Shown in pieces: positions 53,809 through 63,952 of a DNA stretch of 64,000 bases. The stretch comes from Draconibacterium mangrovi. GTDB taxonomy: Bacteria; Bacteroidota; Bacteroidia; Bacteroidales; Prolixibacteraceae. The notes under the pieces were generated by a model. That model searched no databases. It was not told where the DNA came from and saw only the letters and a program-made list of their open reading frames with translations. Made by a program: the position numbers and the translations under genes. Numbering within the stretch: position 1 is the stretch's first letter; each line of letters starts with the position of its first letter. The stretch spans positions 744,001-808,000 of the forward strand of contig NZ_JAAAGB010000001.1 of assembly GCF_010586825.1 (NCBI RefSeq), read 5' to 3'.

Positions 53809-54267
53809 TTATCTAAACAAACGCATTACTGCTGATGATGCAACCGACAATACTGCCAATCCTAAAAGGATATATGTTGCATACAACCCAGTGTCTGTTA
53901 ATTTTGCTACTTTCTCATTTAAGGTTCCATCTGCCAAAAATTTGTCCACACCAATAAATTGTGGAATTTCTGGAGAAGCCAGTAAGTAGGCTACAAGAAC
54001 CACTACTGCCATGAATCCCAGGGAAATAAGCCCTGATTTTGCAGCTTTTTTGTCGGTGAACATGTGGAACAGTCCTGAAAGAACTGCAACACCGGCACCA
54101 ACAGCTACAAGTATGTAGCTCCATACCAAGTTGGAATTAATCCAACGCCCCATAGTAGGGTCTGTATCTACATCACTTATGTTTACAAATAAAGAAACAA
54201 GAAGAATAGTAGAAACAATGATAAGAGCCCATAGTACAATCGTAACTATTTTTGCTGTTTTACCCAT
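53809..54267 (-). CDS. Conserved membrane protein of the ExbB-ExbD operon
   Basis: 152 residues with four predicted helices (about 7-29, 47-66, 74-92 and 129-148). Between helices 3 and 4 is a short periplasmic segment (FIGVDKFLADGTLNEKVAKL). It is not ExbB or ExbD itself. Its position between exbB and the exbD genes suggests it belongs to the TonB energising complex. Function unknown. Confidence 0.75.
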   Translation of the reverse strand: MGKTAKIVTIVLWALIIVSTILLVSLFVNISDVDTDPTMGRWINSNLVWSYILVAVGAGVAVLSGLFHMFTDKKAAKSGLISLGFMAVVVLVAYLLASPEIPQFIGVDKFLADGTLNEKVAKLTDTGLYATYILLGLAVLSVASSAVMRLFR

Positions 54268-54278
54268 TTTTCTATTCT

Positions 54279-55088
54279 TTATTTTTGCATGTTATGTTTT
54301 ACCAACAAGTCTAACAACGAGATAGAAGCATCTTCCATGTTGTTAATGATGCTATCGATTTTAGCTACACAGTAGTTGTAGAAAATCTGAAGAATAATAG
54401 CAACAACAAGACCTGATACAGTTGTAATCAAAGCTACTTTAATACCACCAGCCACAAGAGAAGGGCTAATGTCACCTGCTACCTCAATAGCATCAAAAGC
54501 ACCAATCATACCGATTACAGTACCCATGAAACCAAGCATCGGAGCCAAAGCGATGAAAAGTGCGATCCAGCTTAATCCTTTTTCCAAAAGACCGGCTTGA
54601 ACACCACCGTAAGAAATAACTGTTTTTTCAACTACATCGATACCATGATCGAAACGATCAAGACCTTGATAGAAAATACTAGCTACTGGTCCGCGAGTAG
54701 TACGACATACTTCTTTTGCAGCCTCTACGCCGCCACTTTCTAATGCTTCTTCAACACTAGCCAACAGTTTTTTAGTATTGCTGGTTGCAAGGTTAAGGTA
54801 AAGAACTCTTTCAATTGCAAAGGCAAGACCTAAAATAAGGGCTACCAATACGAAGCTCATGAAAGCAGGGTCACCTTCAATAAATTTTTGTTTCATCTGA
54901 CTGTGAAGTGATTTTCCTTCTTCTGCAGCGGCTGCAGCATCTTCTTCAGCTATTGCAGCAGATGTTTGCTCTACTTGTTCAGTAGCAGTTTCTGTGGCAG
55001 CTGCTTCTTCCTCTTGAGCAAGCGCTACATTCGATGCCATAAAAAACAGCATCCCAAATACGGCTATTAACGCGAATAGTCTTTTCAT
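54279..55088 (-). CDS. exbB: ExbB/TolQ-type proton channel protein
   Basis: 269 residues. Signal-like N-terminus (ALIAVFGMLFFMASNVALAQ) followed by an Ala/Glu-rich stretch of about 30 residues, then three membrane helices: MSFVLVALILGLAFAIERV, WIALFIALAPMLGFMGTVIG and VALITTVSGLVVAIILQIFY. The MotA/TolQ/ExbB signature PMLGFMGTVIGMIGAF is clear. Forms the proton channel with ExbD. First gene of the operon; a serine tRNA gene lies upstream. Confidence 0.92.
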   Translation of the reverse strand: MKRLFALIAVFGMLFFMASNVALAQEEEAAATETATEQVEQTSAAIAEEDAAAAAEEGKSLHSQMKQKFIEGDPAFMSFVLVALILGLAFAIERVLYLNLATSNTKKLLASVEEALESGGVEAAKEVCRTTRGPVASIFYQGLDRFDHGIDVVEKTVISYGGVQAGLLEKGLSWIALFIALAPMLGFMGTVIGMIGAFDAIEVAGDISPSLVAGGIKVALITTVSGLVVAIILQIFYNYCVAKIDSIINNMEDASISLLDLLVKHNMQK

Positions 55089-55227
55089 AATTGATTTGAA
55101 TTTTTAATTAATAATCTCTTTGAATTTGTTTTTGTATTGATTTTTAAAATATTAATCCATTGTCCCACAAAAAACATGCCCCTATTCAAAAGCTTGTTTT
55201 TATTTTTTAATGAACGTCCCATTTTTG

Positions 55228-55315
55228 CGGAGAGAGAGGGATTCGAACCCTCGGTACCCTTTCGGGGTACACACGCTTTCCAGGCGTGCCAGTTCAGCCA
55301 CTCCTGCACCTCTCC
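55228..55315 (-). tRNA. tRNA-Ser (anticodon GGA)
   Basis: 88 nt. Read on the minus strand: acceptor GGAGAGG pairs with TCTCTCC (one G-U), anticodon stem CACGC/GCGTG with loop CTGGAAA, giving anticodon GGA; a long variable arm TGTACCCCGAAAGGGTACC, as expected for class II serine tRNAs; T arm GAGGG-TTCGAAT-CCCTC. Discriminator G; CCA is not encoded. The gene lies between ansA and exbB, all on the minus strand. Confidence 0.95.
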
Positions 55316-55386
55316 AGTATTCGTTAGCGCGGCCTCCCAAAAATGAGGGCTGCAAATTAATAAAAAATTGTGAAAAAAAAACTTTG

Positions 55387-56430
55387 CTATTCACTAATTT
55401 CCCCGCGCAGACTTTTATTGAGGTACATTTTGATTTCGTCCGGTTTAAGGCCTTGCCCTAGCAAAAACATCAGCTTTGTAACTGCGGCTTCAGTGGTCAT
55501 ATCTTTTGCCGAAACTACACCTGCATTAAGTAACTCAACACTTGTTTGATACTGCCCCATAACCACCTTTCCTCCCTGGCACTGGGTAACATTTAATACC
55601 ACTATGCCTCGTTTAATGGCCCGCTTAATAGCATTAATCAGCCAGCGCGATGTAGGCACATTCCCAGATCCAAAAGTCTCAAGTACAACGCCTTTCAACC
55701 CGGGAGTATTTAACACCGAATTAAAAACGTTCTGGTTAATTCCCGGAAATATTTTCAGGATAACTACATTGTCATCAAAATCGGTATTTACTTTTAAAAT
55801 CCCTTTATTTTCAGGATAATGAATAAACTCGATACTATATTTTATATCGATGCCGGCCACAGCCAAAGCCGGATAATTCACCGAACGAAACGCGCTAAAC
55901 AATTCGGCATCGCGTTTTAAAGTTCGGTTTCCTCGGTATAATTTAAAATCAAAATAAATACACACTTCGGGTACCAGGCATTCTCCCTGAACTTTTTCGG
56001 CTGCAATTTCAACGGCAGTTATCAGGTTTTCCTTTCCATCGGTACGAATTACACCAATTGGCAGTTGCGATCCGGTTAAGATGATTGGTTTGTCCAGGTT
56101 CTCGAACATATAGCTTAAGGCCGAAGCTGTATATGCCATTGTATCGGTTCCGTGCAAAACAACAAAACCATCGTAAGCATTGTAATGCCGTTCGATAGTT
56201 TTTGCAATTTTAATCCACGAAATCGGATTCATGTTGGAAGAATCAAGAGCAGGATTAAAAGTGATCGTCTTTATTATGAAATCAAACTTCTTCAATTCAG
56301 GAACCACTTCCTGAATTTTATCAAACTTTACGGGTCGCAAGGCTCCATTTTTGGGGTCCTGAACCATACCAATGGTACCTCCGGTATATATTATTAATAT
56401 AGAAGTCTTTTTGGCAGTTCTTGTGGTCAT
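55387..56430 (-). CDS. ansA: L-asparaginase, type I
   Basis: 347 residues, cytoplasmic (no signal). Hydrolyses asparagine to aspartate and ammonia. The two threonine signatures are present: IIYTGGTIGMVQ and VLHGTDTMAYTASALSYM, plus ILTGSQLPIG. It is 28 bp downstream of the TatD-type gene on the same strand, probably in one transcript. Confidence 0.93.
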   Translation of the reverse strand: MTTRTAKKTSILIIYTGGTIGMVQDPKNGALRPVKFDKIQEVVPELKKFDFIIKTITFNPALDSSNMNPISWIKIAKTIERHYNAYDGFVVLHGTDTMAYTASALSYMFENLDKPIILTGSQLPIGVIRTDGKENLITAVEIAAEKVQGECLVPEVCIYFDFKLYRGNRTLKRDAELFSAFRSVNYPALAVAGIDIKYSIEFIHYPENKGILKVNTDFDDNVVILKIFPGINQNVFNSVLNTPGLKGVVLETFGSGNVPTSRWLINAIKRAIKRGIVVLNVTQCQGGKVVMGQYQTSVELLNAGVVSAKDMTTEAAVTKLMFLLGQGLKPDEIKMYLNKSLRGEISE

Positions 56431-56458
56431 TGCAGTTTTTAATTATGCCTGCAAGTTA

Positions 56459-57223
56459 TCAAATTCCGAATAAATTACGGGCATTGGTTGTAGTTATTTC
56501 GGCAATGCGAGTAAGCGGTAAGCGGTATACGTCAGCCACTTTCTGTGCCACATGAATGAGATAGGAACTCTCGTTTCGTTTACCTCTTTTAGGAACGGGG
56601 GCCAGATAAGGTGAATCGGTTTCGAGGACCAGGTGATGCGGATCGATTTCTTTTATTACTTCGTCGAGATCGCTGTTTTTAAAGGTCACAACTCCGCCTA
56701 TACCGAGCAAAAATCCCAATTCTGTAATTTTTTGTGCTTCCTCCGCCGTTCCGCTAAAACAATGAAAGATACCACGCAGTGATCCATCTTGTTCTTCCTT
56801 TACAATTTCATAGGTCTGATCAAAAGACTTCCGTACATGCACAACAATGGGAAGGTTTAACTTTTTTGCCAAACGTATCTGATATCGGAAAGCCTCTTTT
56901 TGCTCCTGTTCATATTTGCTTTCCCAATACAAATCGATACCAATCTCACCTATACCATAGAATTTTCGTCGTTGCAACCAGTATTCAATAGCCTCCAACT
57001 CCTCTTCGTAGTCTTCTTCTACCGAAGTTGGATGCAAACCAATAAGCGGAAAGCATAAATTGGGGTAAGCCCCGGCCAGATCGAGCATATGTTTTATCGA
57101 GCCGGAATCAATATTCGGAAGAATAATCTTTTTGATTCCACTCTCATCGGCACGTTTTAATGCTTCGTCCCGATCGTGAATAAAATCTTCTGAATATATA
57201 TGAGAATGTGTATCTATTAACAT
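56459..57223 (-). CDS. TatD family metal-dependent deoxyribonuclease
   Basis: 254 residues. Metal-binding motifs: DTHSHIY (His6, His8), the conserved Glu in GIGEIGID, VVHVRKS, HCFSGT and ETDSPYLAP. TatD proteins cleave single-stranded DNA or trim ends in repair. First gene of a pair with ansA. A TACTTTTG box on the minus strand (57335-57328) lies about 105 bp upstream, with no clear -33 element. Confidence 0.92.
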   Translation of the reverse strand: MLIDTHSHIYSEDFIHDRDEALKRADESGIKKIILPNIDSGSIKHMLDLAGAYPNLCFPLIGLHPTSVEEDYEEELEAIEYWLQRRKFYGIGEIGIDLYWESKYEQEQKEAFRYQIRLAKKLNLPIVVHVRKSFDQTYEIVKEEQDGSLRGIFHCFSGTAEEAQKITELGFLLGIGGVVTFKNSDLDEVIKEIDPHHLVLETDSPYLAPVPKRGKRNESSYLIHVAQKVADVYRLPLTRIAEITTTNARNLFGI

Positions 57224-57395
57224 CTAGGTACTTTTACCTTAAGCTAGCTACTGCCTGTTTTCTATTTATAACTTATTTATCTCTTTTAATAGTCTGCGAA
57301 ACCAGACAATAAAACCTTAATTGCCGACAAAAGTAAAAAAGTGTTTGTTCCCTACCTCCTTTTCAACTTTACCTAAAAATTAAATTTTCGCTTTT

Positions 57396-57424
57396 GGAGA
57401 CTGCAGCATGGCTGAATGGTACGT
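57396..57424 (+). pseudogene. tRNA-Ser-like 5' fragment
   Basis: The 29-nt stretch beginning GGAGA, then TGCAG, TGGCTGAA, TGG and ACG, follows the first third of the tRNA-Ser(GGA) gene at 55315 with small gaps. No anticodon stem, variable arm or T arm follows. It may be a relic of a duplicated tRNA gene, or chance. Confidence 0.35.
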
Positions 57425-57430
57425 AAAATA

Positions 57431-57461
57431 AAACATCCGTCCGAAATCCGAACAGATGTTT
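57431..57461 (-). terminator. Terminator of the second glutamate dehydrogenase gene
   Basis: A 13-bp stem of AAACATCCGTCCG with CGAACAGATGTTT (two G-U pairs) and an AT-rich stretch downstream on the minus strand, 35 bases after the stop codon. Confidence 0.7.
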
Positions 57462-57495
57462 TTATCTTATCAATATTAAGTATTTCTTAACCGGA

Positions 57496-58830
57496 CTACA
57501 CAACTCCCTGTGCCAGCATCGCTTCGGCTACTTTAACAAAACCGCCAACATTGGCACCTTTTACATAGTCAATCTTATTTCCTTTTGCGCCATAGCTTAC
57601 GCAAGTTTCGTGAATAGCTTTCATAATTCCCTTTAAACGCTCGTCCACTTCTTCGCGCGGCCAGTTAATTCGCATACTGTTTTGCGACATTTCCAACCCG
57701 GAAACAGCAACACCACCGGCATTTACTGCTTTGCCTGGAGCATAATCCATTGCCTCGCTTAAAAAGTCGACCGCTTCGGCGGTACAGCCCATATTCGATG
57801 CTTCGGCTAATAGTTTACATCCATTTTTAGCCAGTTCTTTTGCATCTTCCAAACCAACTTCGTTTTCGGTAGCACAAGGCATTGCCAAATCAACCGGCAC
57901 TTCCCACGGACGTTTACCGGCAACAAACTCAGCATCAAATTCTTCGGCATACGGCGAAACAATGTCATTATTTGTAGCACGCAATTCAAGCAGGTATTCC
58001 ACTTTGTCGCCAGTAATTCCATTTTTATCGTAGATGTAGCCATCAGGTCCGGAAATGGTTACCACCTTTCCTCCAAGCTCATTAATTTTGGAAATGGCTC
58101 CCCAGGCAACGTTTCCAAATCCCGATACCGAAATTGTTTGGCCTTCAATATCTTTTCCAATACGGTGCAACATGTGCTGTGCAAAATAAACTGCACCAAA
58201 ACCAGTTGCTTCCGGACGAATTAAACTTCCACCCCAGGCCAAACCTTTTCCGGTTAATACACCTGTAAATTCGTTTTTAATTCGTTTATATTGTCCAAAC
58301 AGGTAACCAATCTCACGTCCGCCAACGCCGATATCTCCGGCAGGCACATCGGTATGTGGCCCGATATGGCGATACAACTCGGTCATAAAACTCTGGCAAA
58401 ACCGCATAATCTCGCCATCGCTTTTTCCTTTCGGGCTAAAGTCTGATCCGCCTTTTCCTCCGCCCATTGGCAAAGTTGTAAGGCTATTCTTAAAAGTTTG
58501 TTCAAATCCTAAAAACTTCAAAATACTAAGAGTTACACTGGCATGAAACCGCAAACCTCCTTTGTATGGCCCCAATGCCGAGTTAAACTCAACACGGTAA
58601 CCACGGTTTATTTGCACTTCTCCCCGATCGTCGACCCAGGGCACACGGAACATAATTACCCGCTCGGGCTCAACCATGCGTTCCAGAATTTTAGCGCGCT
58701 GGTAACGTGGATTCTTTTCGTAAAAATCCCAAACCGAACCAATTACTTCTTCTACCGCCTGGTGAAATTCATTTTCCCCCGGAGTTCTGTGCTCCAAATT
58801 CGCGATGAATTCATTTATATCTGTTTTCAT
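57496..58830 (-). CDS. gdhA: Glutamate dehydrogenase, second copy
   Basis: 444 residues when started at the ATG at 58830 (MKTDINEFIANLEHR); an upstream in-frame start would add an unlikely 19-residue leader. It shares with the first copy [34 protein letters not shown] and GANVGGFVKVAEAM. The dinucleotide fold reads ISVSGFGNVAWGA. The two copies lie about 24 kb apart on opposite strands and are alignable along their whole length; they may differ in cofactor (NAD or NADP) or regulation. Confidence 0.95.
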   Translation of the reverse strand: MKTDINEFIANLEHRTPGENEFHQAVEEVIGSVWDFYEKNPRYQRAKILERMVEPERVIMFRVPWVDDRGEVQINRGYRVEFNSALGPYKGGLRFHASVTLSILKFLGFEQTFKNSLTTLPMGGGKGGSDFSPKGKSDGEIMRFCQSFMTELYRHIGPHTDVPAGDIGVGGREIGYLFGQYKRIKNEFTGVLTGKGLAWGGSLIRPEATGFGAVYFAQHMLHRIGKDIEGQTISVSGFGNVAWGAISKINELGGKVVTISGPDGYIYDKNGITGDKVEYLLELRATNNDIVSPYAEEFDAEFVAGKRPWEVPVDLAMPCATENEVGLEDAKELAKNGCKLLAEASNMGCTAEAVDFLSEAMDYAPGKAVNAGGVAVSGLEMSQNSMRINWPREEVDERLKGIMKAIHETCVSYGAKGNKIDYVKGANVGGFVKVAEAMLAQGVV

Positions 58831-59285
58831 AAGGTTAAAAATTAGAGGACACCAACTAGCAGCTGCCCCGTTAAAAATCATATTCATTTATGAACTTTCC
58901 CAATCAAAAAAATGATTGTTTGGCAAAGGTAGAGAAGTAAAAAAATAAATAACAAGCTTTTCTCAAGATTTACCCATCACTTCTTCTTGTTGATTTACAG
59001 TACTTTAAACACAAGACAAAAGATGTTAAAAAACACTGTGTGACGGAAATCAGTATTCCTGGCATCATTCCCCGAAACACCTCAAAAACAGGCAATTGTA
59101 AGCATTTCTATATCCAAAGTTTAAATTCTTAACTATTGCATTTCAGAAACTTTAGAGCTTATTAGTTAAAAACAGTTTTTTCTATCAAAGTATCAAAAAA
59201 CACAGTCCAGTATAAACCAGCTAACAAAAGTTAGGGACAGAGGTGTTTTTCAAGAGAATTGAATCATAAAATTTTGGGCATAAAA
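58831..59285. other. 455-bp noncoding region upstream of the second gdhA
   Basis: Contains on the minus strand TACCTTTG (58931-58924), a perfect -7 box about 94 bp before the ATG, with CTTG 21 bases upstream as a poor -33 element, and a small hairpin CAATCA/TGATTG near 58901-58918 in the leader. From about 58970 to 59285 the sequence is AT-rich and I see no gene or repeat. Confidence 0.55.
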
Positions 59286-59312
59286 AAAGCCCTTCCGAAC
59301 GGGAAGAGCTTT
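59286..59312 (-). terminator. Terminator of groEL
   Basis: A stem AAAGCCCTTCC with GGGAAGAGCTTT (one G-U pair), GAAC loop, and a T run on the minus strand, 24 bases after the groEL stop. Confidence 0.85.
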
Positions 59313-59335
59313 ACTATAATATTTTGAGCTGATTT

Positions 59336-60985
<1,650 letters not shown>

Positions 60986-60998
60986 TTACTTTTTGAAA

Positions 60999-61277
60999 TT
61001 AGTTAATGTATAAAACGTCAGATTGCGACATCAATAAATAATCTACTCCATCAATGTTCAACTCAGTACCTGAGTATTTACCGTAAAAAACAATATCACC
61101 AACTTTTAATTCCATTGGCTCATCTTTTTTATCAGCGCCTGCCAATACTACAGTACCAACCTGTGGTTTTTCCTTTGCCGAATCAGGAATAATGATACCA
61201 CTCACTGTTTTTTCTTCTGCTTCCTGCGGCTGAACCAGGATCTTGCCAGCAAGAATTTTACCTTTTAAATCTGCCAT
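60999..61277 (-). CDS. groS: Co-chaperonin GroES
   Basis: 92 residues. MADLKGKILAGKILVQPQ, the mobile-loop region VSGIIIPDSAKEKPQ and C-terminal YLLMSQSDVLYI are typical. First gene of the groES-groEL operon. Confidence 0.97.
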   Translation of the reverse strand: MADLKGKILAGKILVQPQEAEEKTVSGIIIPDSAKEKPQVGTVVLAGADKKDEPMELKVGDIVFYGKYSGTELNIDGVDYLLMSQSDVLYIN

Positions 61278-61637
61278 TTTGTTTTAGTTTTTATGATTAA
61301 ATATTTTTTTCGTTTTAACGCACTCTCAGTATCATATTTTATGCCAATTGATAAAAAGCAACAATGCACTTCAAATTAAGGACAAAATTACATTGGGAAC
61401 TTTATGCAGGCCTTCCGCACACACAGTATTCATCTGTCTTTCTGCATCTTATACGCGTGTCAGAGTTTCTGCCATGGTGACAGAACAAGCAAGTTAACCT
61501 TGTCTAAAATTTTATTTAATACTTATTTGTCTTTTACTTTTTCTTTTCGCAACTATTGACTAACTTTAATCGTACTTATTAAAGTCAGAAAACAGAGCCA
61601 AAGTACCCTGGTGTTATAACACTTAAAACAGGAAGCC
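61278..61637. other. 360-bp divergent region between groES and a lipoprotein gene
   Basis: No gene seen. It should hold the heat-shock promoter of groES on the minus strand and the promoter of the lipoprotein gene on the plus strand. I searched for TTAGCACTC-N9-GAGTGCTAA (CIRCE) by eye and did not find it; only an isolated GCACTC near 61320. A small inverted repeat TTCTG...CAGAA lies near 61465-61485. Confidence 0.6.
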
Positions 61638-62216
61638 ATGAAACTCAGAAATTTAATTTTATTGGGGGTACTCTTACTACCTCTGTTTGCCTGCGACGAT
61701 GCAAACACCGATTACACAACCGAAACCAGATTGATCGTCGACATTCCAACAAAATCCTATTTAGCCGATCTCAGCGAATCATCGGGAACTTACCATTTTA
61801 ATGGTATTGGAATTTTTTGTCTGGGTTACAGCGACGATCTCAAAGAATGTCCGGGCGATGTTGTTCAGATCAATCCGGGGGTGGGTTCTACCCTTTCGTT
61901 TGAAAGCCTGCAAAACAACGAAACTATTGAAGAGCTCCAGCTTGTAATCTCGTACAAACCACAAGGCGACGGCATGTACCAGCAAATCCACTCGGTAGAT
62001 TTGTTACAAGGTGGTAATATATTGAGTAGTAATACACATTCATTGGTTTTGGATGATGTTCTGGCTCCGTTAATCAACCGGCTGAATGAAAATCCACGCT
62101 ATCTTATTTCAATTGAAATTAACGGGCTGGCCAACTTTAATCTTTCATCCGATGCACAATTTGCTATTCCCCTGGTTATCGAGAGCGAGTACAACTCACC
62201 TCGGTTTACCTTATAA
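61638..62216 (+). CDS. Small lipoprotein of unknown function
   Basis: 192 residues with a lipoprotein signal (LLLPLFACDD, Cys19). The mature part is beta-rich, without charge clusters, and contains GIFCLGYSDDLKECPG with two cysteines that could form a disulfide. No family recognised. Divergent from groES and followed by a long-stem hairpin. Confidence 0.75.
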   Translation: MKLRNLILLGVLLLPLFACDDANTDYTTETRLIVDIPTKSYLADLSESSGTYHFNGIGIFCLGYSDDLKECPGDVVQINPGVGSTLSFESLQNNETIEELQLVISYKPQGDGMYQQIHSVDLLQGGNILSSNTHSLVLDDVLAPLINRLNENPRYLISIEINGLANFNLSSDAQFAIPLVIESEYNSPRFTL

Positions 62217-62242
62217 AATAGCATCATAAAAATATCTTGACC

Positions 62243-62300
62243 CGAGAATAGCTGTACATTAAACATAATTGGTCGAAAAATACCCGGCTATTCTCGTTTT
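62243..62300 (+). terminator. Long-loop hairpin terminator of the lipoprotein gene
   Basis: A 10-bp perfect stem CGAGAATAGC (62243-62252) with GCTATTCTCG (62287-62296) encloses a 34-base loop and ends in TTTT. The loop is larger than usual. Confidence 0.6.
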
Positions 62301-62409
62301 AAAAATTTCCACAAATAGGGCCCTGCCTGTTTTCAAAAAAAACCTTACACATTGATTTTCAATATCTATTTTTTGTATTTTTAACGTTAATATACCAAAC
62401 AACGCCAAT

Positions 62410-62895
62410 ATGCAATCAAAAAAAACAATGGCCAATCACAGCTTCGACATGCTTGCCGAATCGGGTGAATTTTTGAATCTGGTCTTAGACAATATCACCA
62501 GCTGCGTGTTACTGCTCGACAAAGACATGAGACTGCAAGCGTTTAATAACGCGCTAAAAACGATCTTTTCGAACAAAACTGACGAGGACCTTCTATACAT
62601 GCTTTGTGGCGAAGCAATTGGATGTGCATACCAAATTGAAGAAGCAAAAGATTGTGGAAAAACCAGTAAATGTTGCACCTGTGAGCTACGGCTGGCAGCC
62701 TTCGATTCATACCTTAACAATACTCCGGTATACAAAAAACATATCAGGCGCCCGTTTTTTAATAAGCATGGTGAACGCGAAATGAAAGACCTACAGTTTT
62801 CTACCCGGCAGTTCTATTTTAGGAAAGAGAAATACATCATCCTTATTATTGATGATATTACTGGAAAAACAATTACTACGGACTTACCTCAATAA
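62410..62895 (+). CDS. Stand-alone PAS domain protein with Cys-rich insert
   Basis: 161 residues; a second in-frame ATG five codons in could be the start. PAS fold: helix FLNLVLDNIT, strands CVLLLDKDMRLQAFNN and the C-terminal REMKDLQFSTRQFYF, then YIILIIDDIT. In the middle is a cysteine-rich insert: CGEAIGC, DCGKTSKCCTCELR, similar to Cys-bearing PAS modules in bacterial sensor proteins. No kinase or output domain follows, so it would need a partner. Redox or metal sensing is possible but not shown. Confidence 0.75.
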   Translation: MQSKKTMANHSFDMLAESGEFLNLVLDNITSCVLLLDKDMRLQAFNNALKTIFSNKTDEDLLYMLCGEAIGCAYQIEEAKDCGKTSKCCTCELRLAAFDSYLNNTPVYKKHIRRPFFNKHGEREMKDLQFSTRQFYFRKEKYIILIIDDITGKTITTDLPQ

Positions 62896-62923
62896 TAGTA
62901 CAAACATATAAGAACGCAGACCA

Positions 62924-62954
62924 TAAAAAAAGCCGCTCGAAATCGAACGGCTAT
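62924..62954 (-). terminator. Terminator of secG
   Basis: A 10-bp stem of AGCCGCTCGA with TCGAACGGCT (one mismatch) closing two unpaired A, with AT-rich flanks. It lies between the PAS gene and the secG stop and may serve both strands. Confidence 0.75.
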
Positions 62955-62980
62955 TTATAATATCATCTTTTTTTTGAATC

Positions 62981-63346
62981 CTAATTTTCACCACCTTCAT
63001 CGTCGGCAGCCGGAGTTTCTTCAGTTGCAGCCGGAGTAGTTGTTGGAAATGTTGGTACCTGAGTAGGATCAACAGCTGTTTCAATTTGTTCCTGCACACG
63101 ACTTTGGTCTGTTTCTGATTGCTCGCGAGGAATAAAACCTGCACCTACAACAGAAAGGAATAATAAAGCTCCTGCCAAAAACCAGGTTCCTTTTTCAAGG
63201 AAATCGGTTGTTTTTCGCACGCCCATAACCTGACCTGAAGACTGGAAATTACTTGCCAGACCTCCTCCTTTAGAGTTTTGTACCAGTACAATAAGTACCA
63301 AAAGGATACAAACGATAAATAGTAAAACGGTGATTAAAGTATACAT
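62981..63346 (-). CDS. secG: Preprotein translocase subunit SecG
   Basis: 121 residues. Two membrane helices: MYTLITVLLFIVCILLVLIV and WFLAGALLFLSVVGAGFI, joined by the typical SecG loop VQNSKGGGLASNF. The C-terminal tail is long and acidic (Thr/Glu/Asp-rich, ending DDEGGEN), an extension compared with enterobacterial SecG. It is the last gene of an lptE-TPR-secG order often seen in Bacteroidota. Confidence 0.93.
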   Translation of the reverse strand: MYTLITVLLFIVCILLVLIVLVQNSKGGGLASNFQSSGQVMGVRKTTDFLEKGTWFLAGALLFLSVVGAGFIPREQSETDQSRVQEQIETAVDPTQVPTFPTTTPAATEETPAADDEGGEN

Positions 63347-63351
63347 CTTTT

Positions 63352-63951
63352 TTAATTATTATTCTTTAACAATTCAATTTCTTCAATACGGCCTGCAAAG
63401 TAAACACTTTTTTCCGGATATTTCAAACTTAATTTTTTATAGGCATCCAAAGCTTTCCCGAAGTTCTTTTGCTGAAAATAAATTGATGCCAAAGTTTCTG
63501 TAACCAGCTCCTCATCTTCTTTTACCGACTGTTCAACAAGTTCCCTCTCGCTCCCGTTTCCATTAGTCTCCGGATTATGCTTTACTGTTCGCAATCGTTC
63601 ACTATCGGTCGACAAAAATTTATCAATCAACGAGTTTTCCGACCGTAGTTCAACATCTCCTTCCAAACGATAAGTTACCTGCGAGTTCTCTATTGCAGCT
63701 TCCACCTGTTTTTTAGGCAGTTCATCATTTAAAAATTTAAACAACACTTTTCTGTCGGGAACCATTACCGCCACTTTCTTCAAAACAGCATCATAATCTG
63801 AATGTCCCAGATTCTTCAGGTTCTTTAAATACAACAGCCATCCTGCTGAAAACCACGGAAGATCGGAAGTAAGTTTTTTCACCACATCCAACGTCTTTCC
63901 ATTCAGCGATTTCGATGTATTTATATAGGTCAGAAACTGCTCCCTTTCCAT
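63352..63951 (-). CDS. TPR-like protein between lptE and secG
   Basis: 199 residues from the ATG at 63951; the TTG further upstream would overlap the lptE tail. A largely helical protein: EREQFLTYINTSKSLNGKT, then FSAGWLLYLKNLKNL and a C-terminal TPR-like pair (EELVTETLASIYFQQKNFGKALDAYKKL). It ends 5 bp before secG. Conserved in this gene order, function unknown. Confidence 0.75.
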   Translation of the reverse strand: MEREQFLTYINTSKSLNGKTLDVVKKLTSDLPWFSAGWLLYLKNLKNLGHSDYDAVLKKVAVMVPDRKVLFKFLNDELPKKQVEAAIENSQVTYRLEGDVELRSENSLIDKFLSTDSERLRTVKHNPETNGNGSERELVEQSVKEDEELVTETLASIYFQQKNFGKALDAYKKLSLKYPEKSVYFAGRIEEIELLKNNN

Positions 63952-63952
63952 A

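Noticed and set aside
57396-57424. Functional tRNA gene
   Set aside because: Only the first third resembles tRNA-Ser; no anticodon arm, variable arm or T arm follows.
58831-58887. Longer N-terminus for the second glutamate dehydrogenase
   Set aside because: The extra 19 residues do not align with the first copy, and the ATG at 58830 gives the family-like N-terminus.
61278-61637. CIRCE operator upstream of groES
   Set aside because: No inverted repeat TTAGCACTC-N9-GAGTGCTAA is visible; only an isolated GCACTC.
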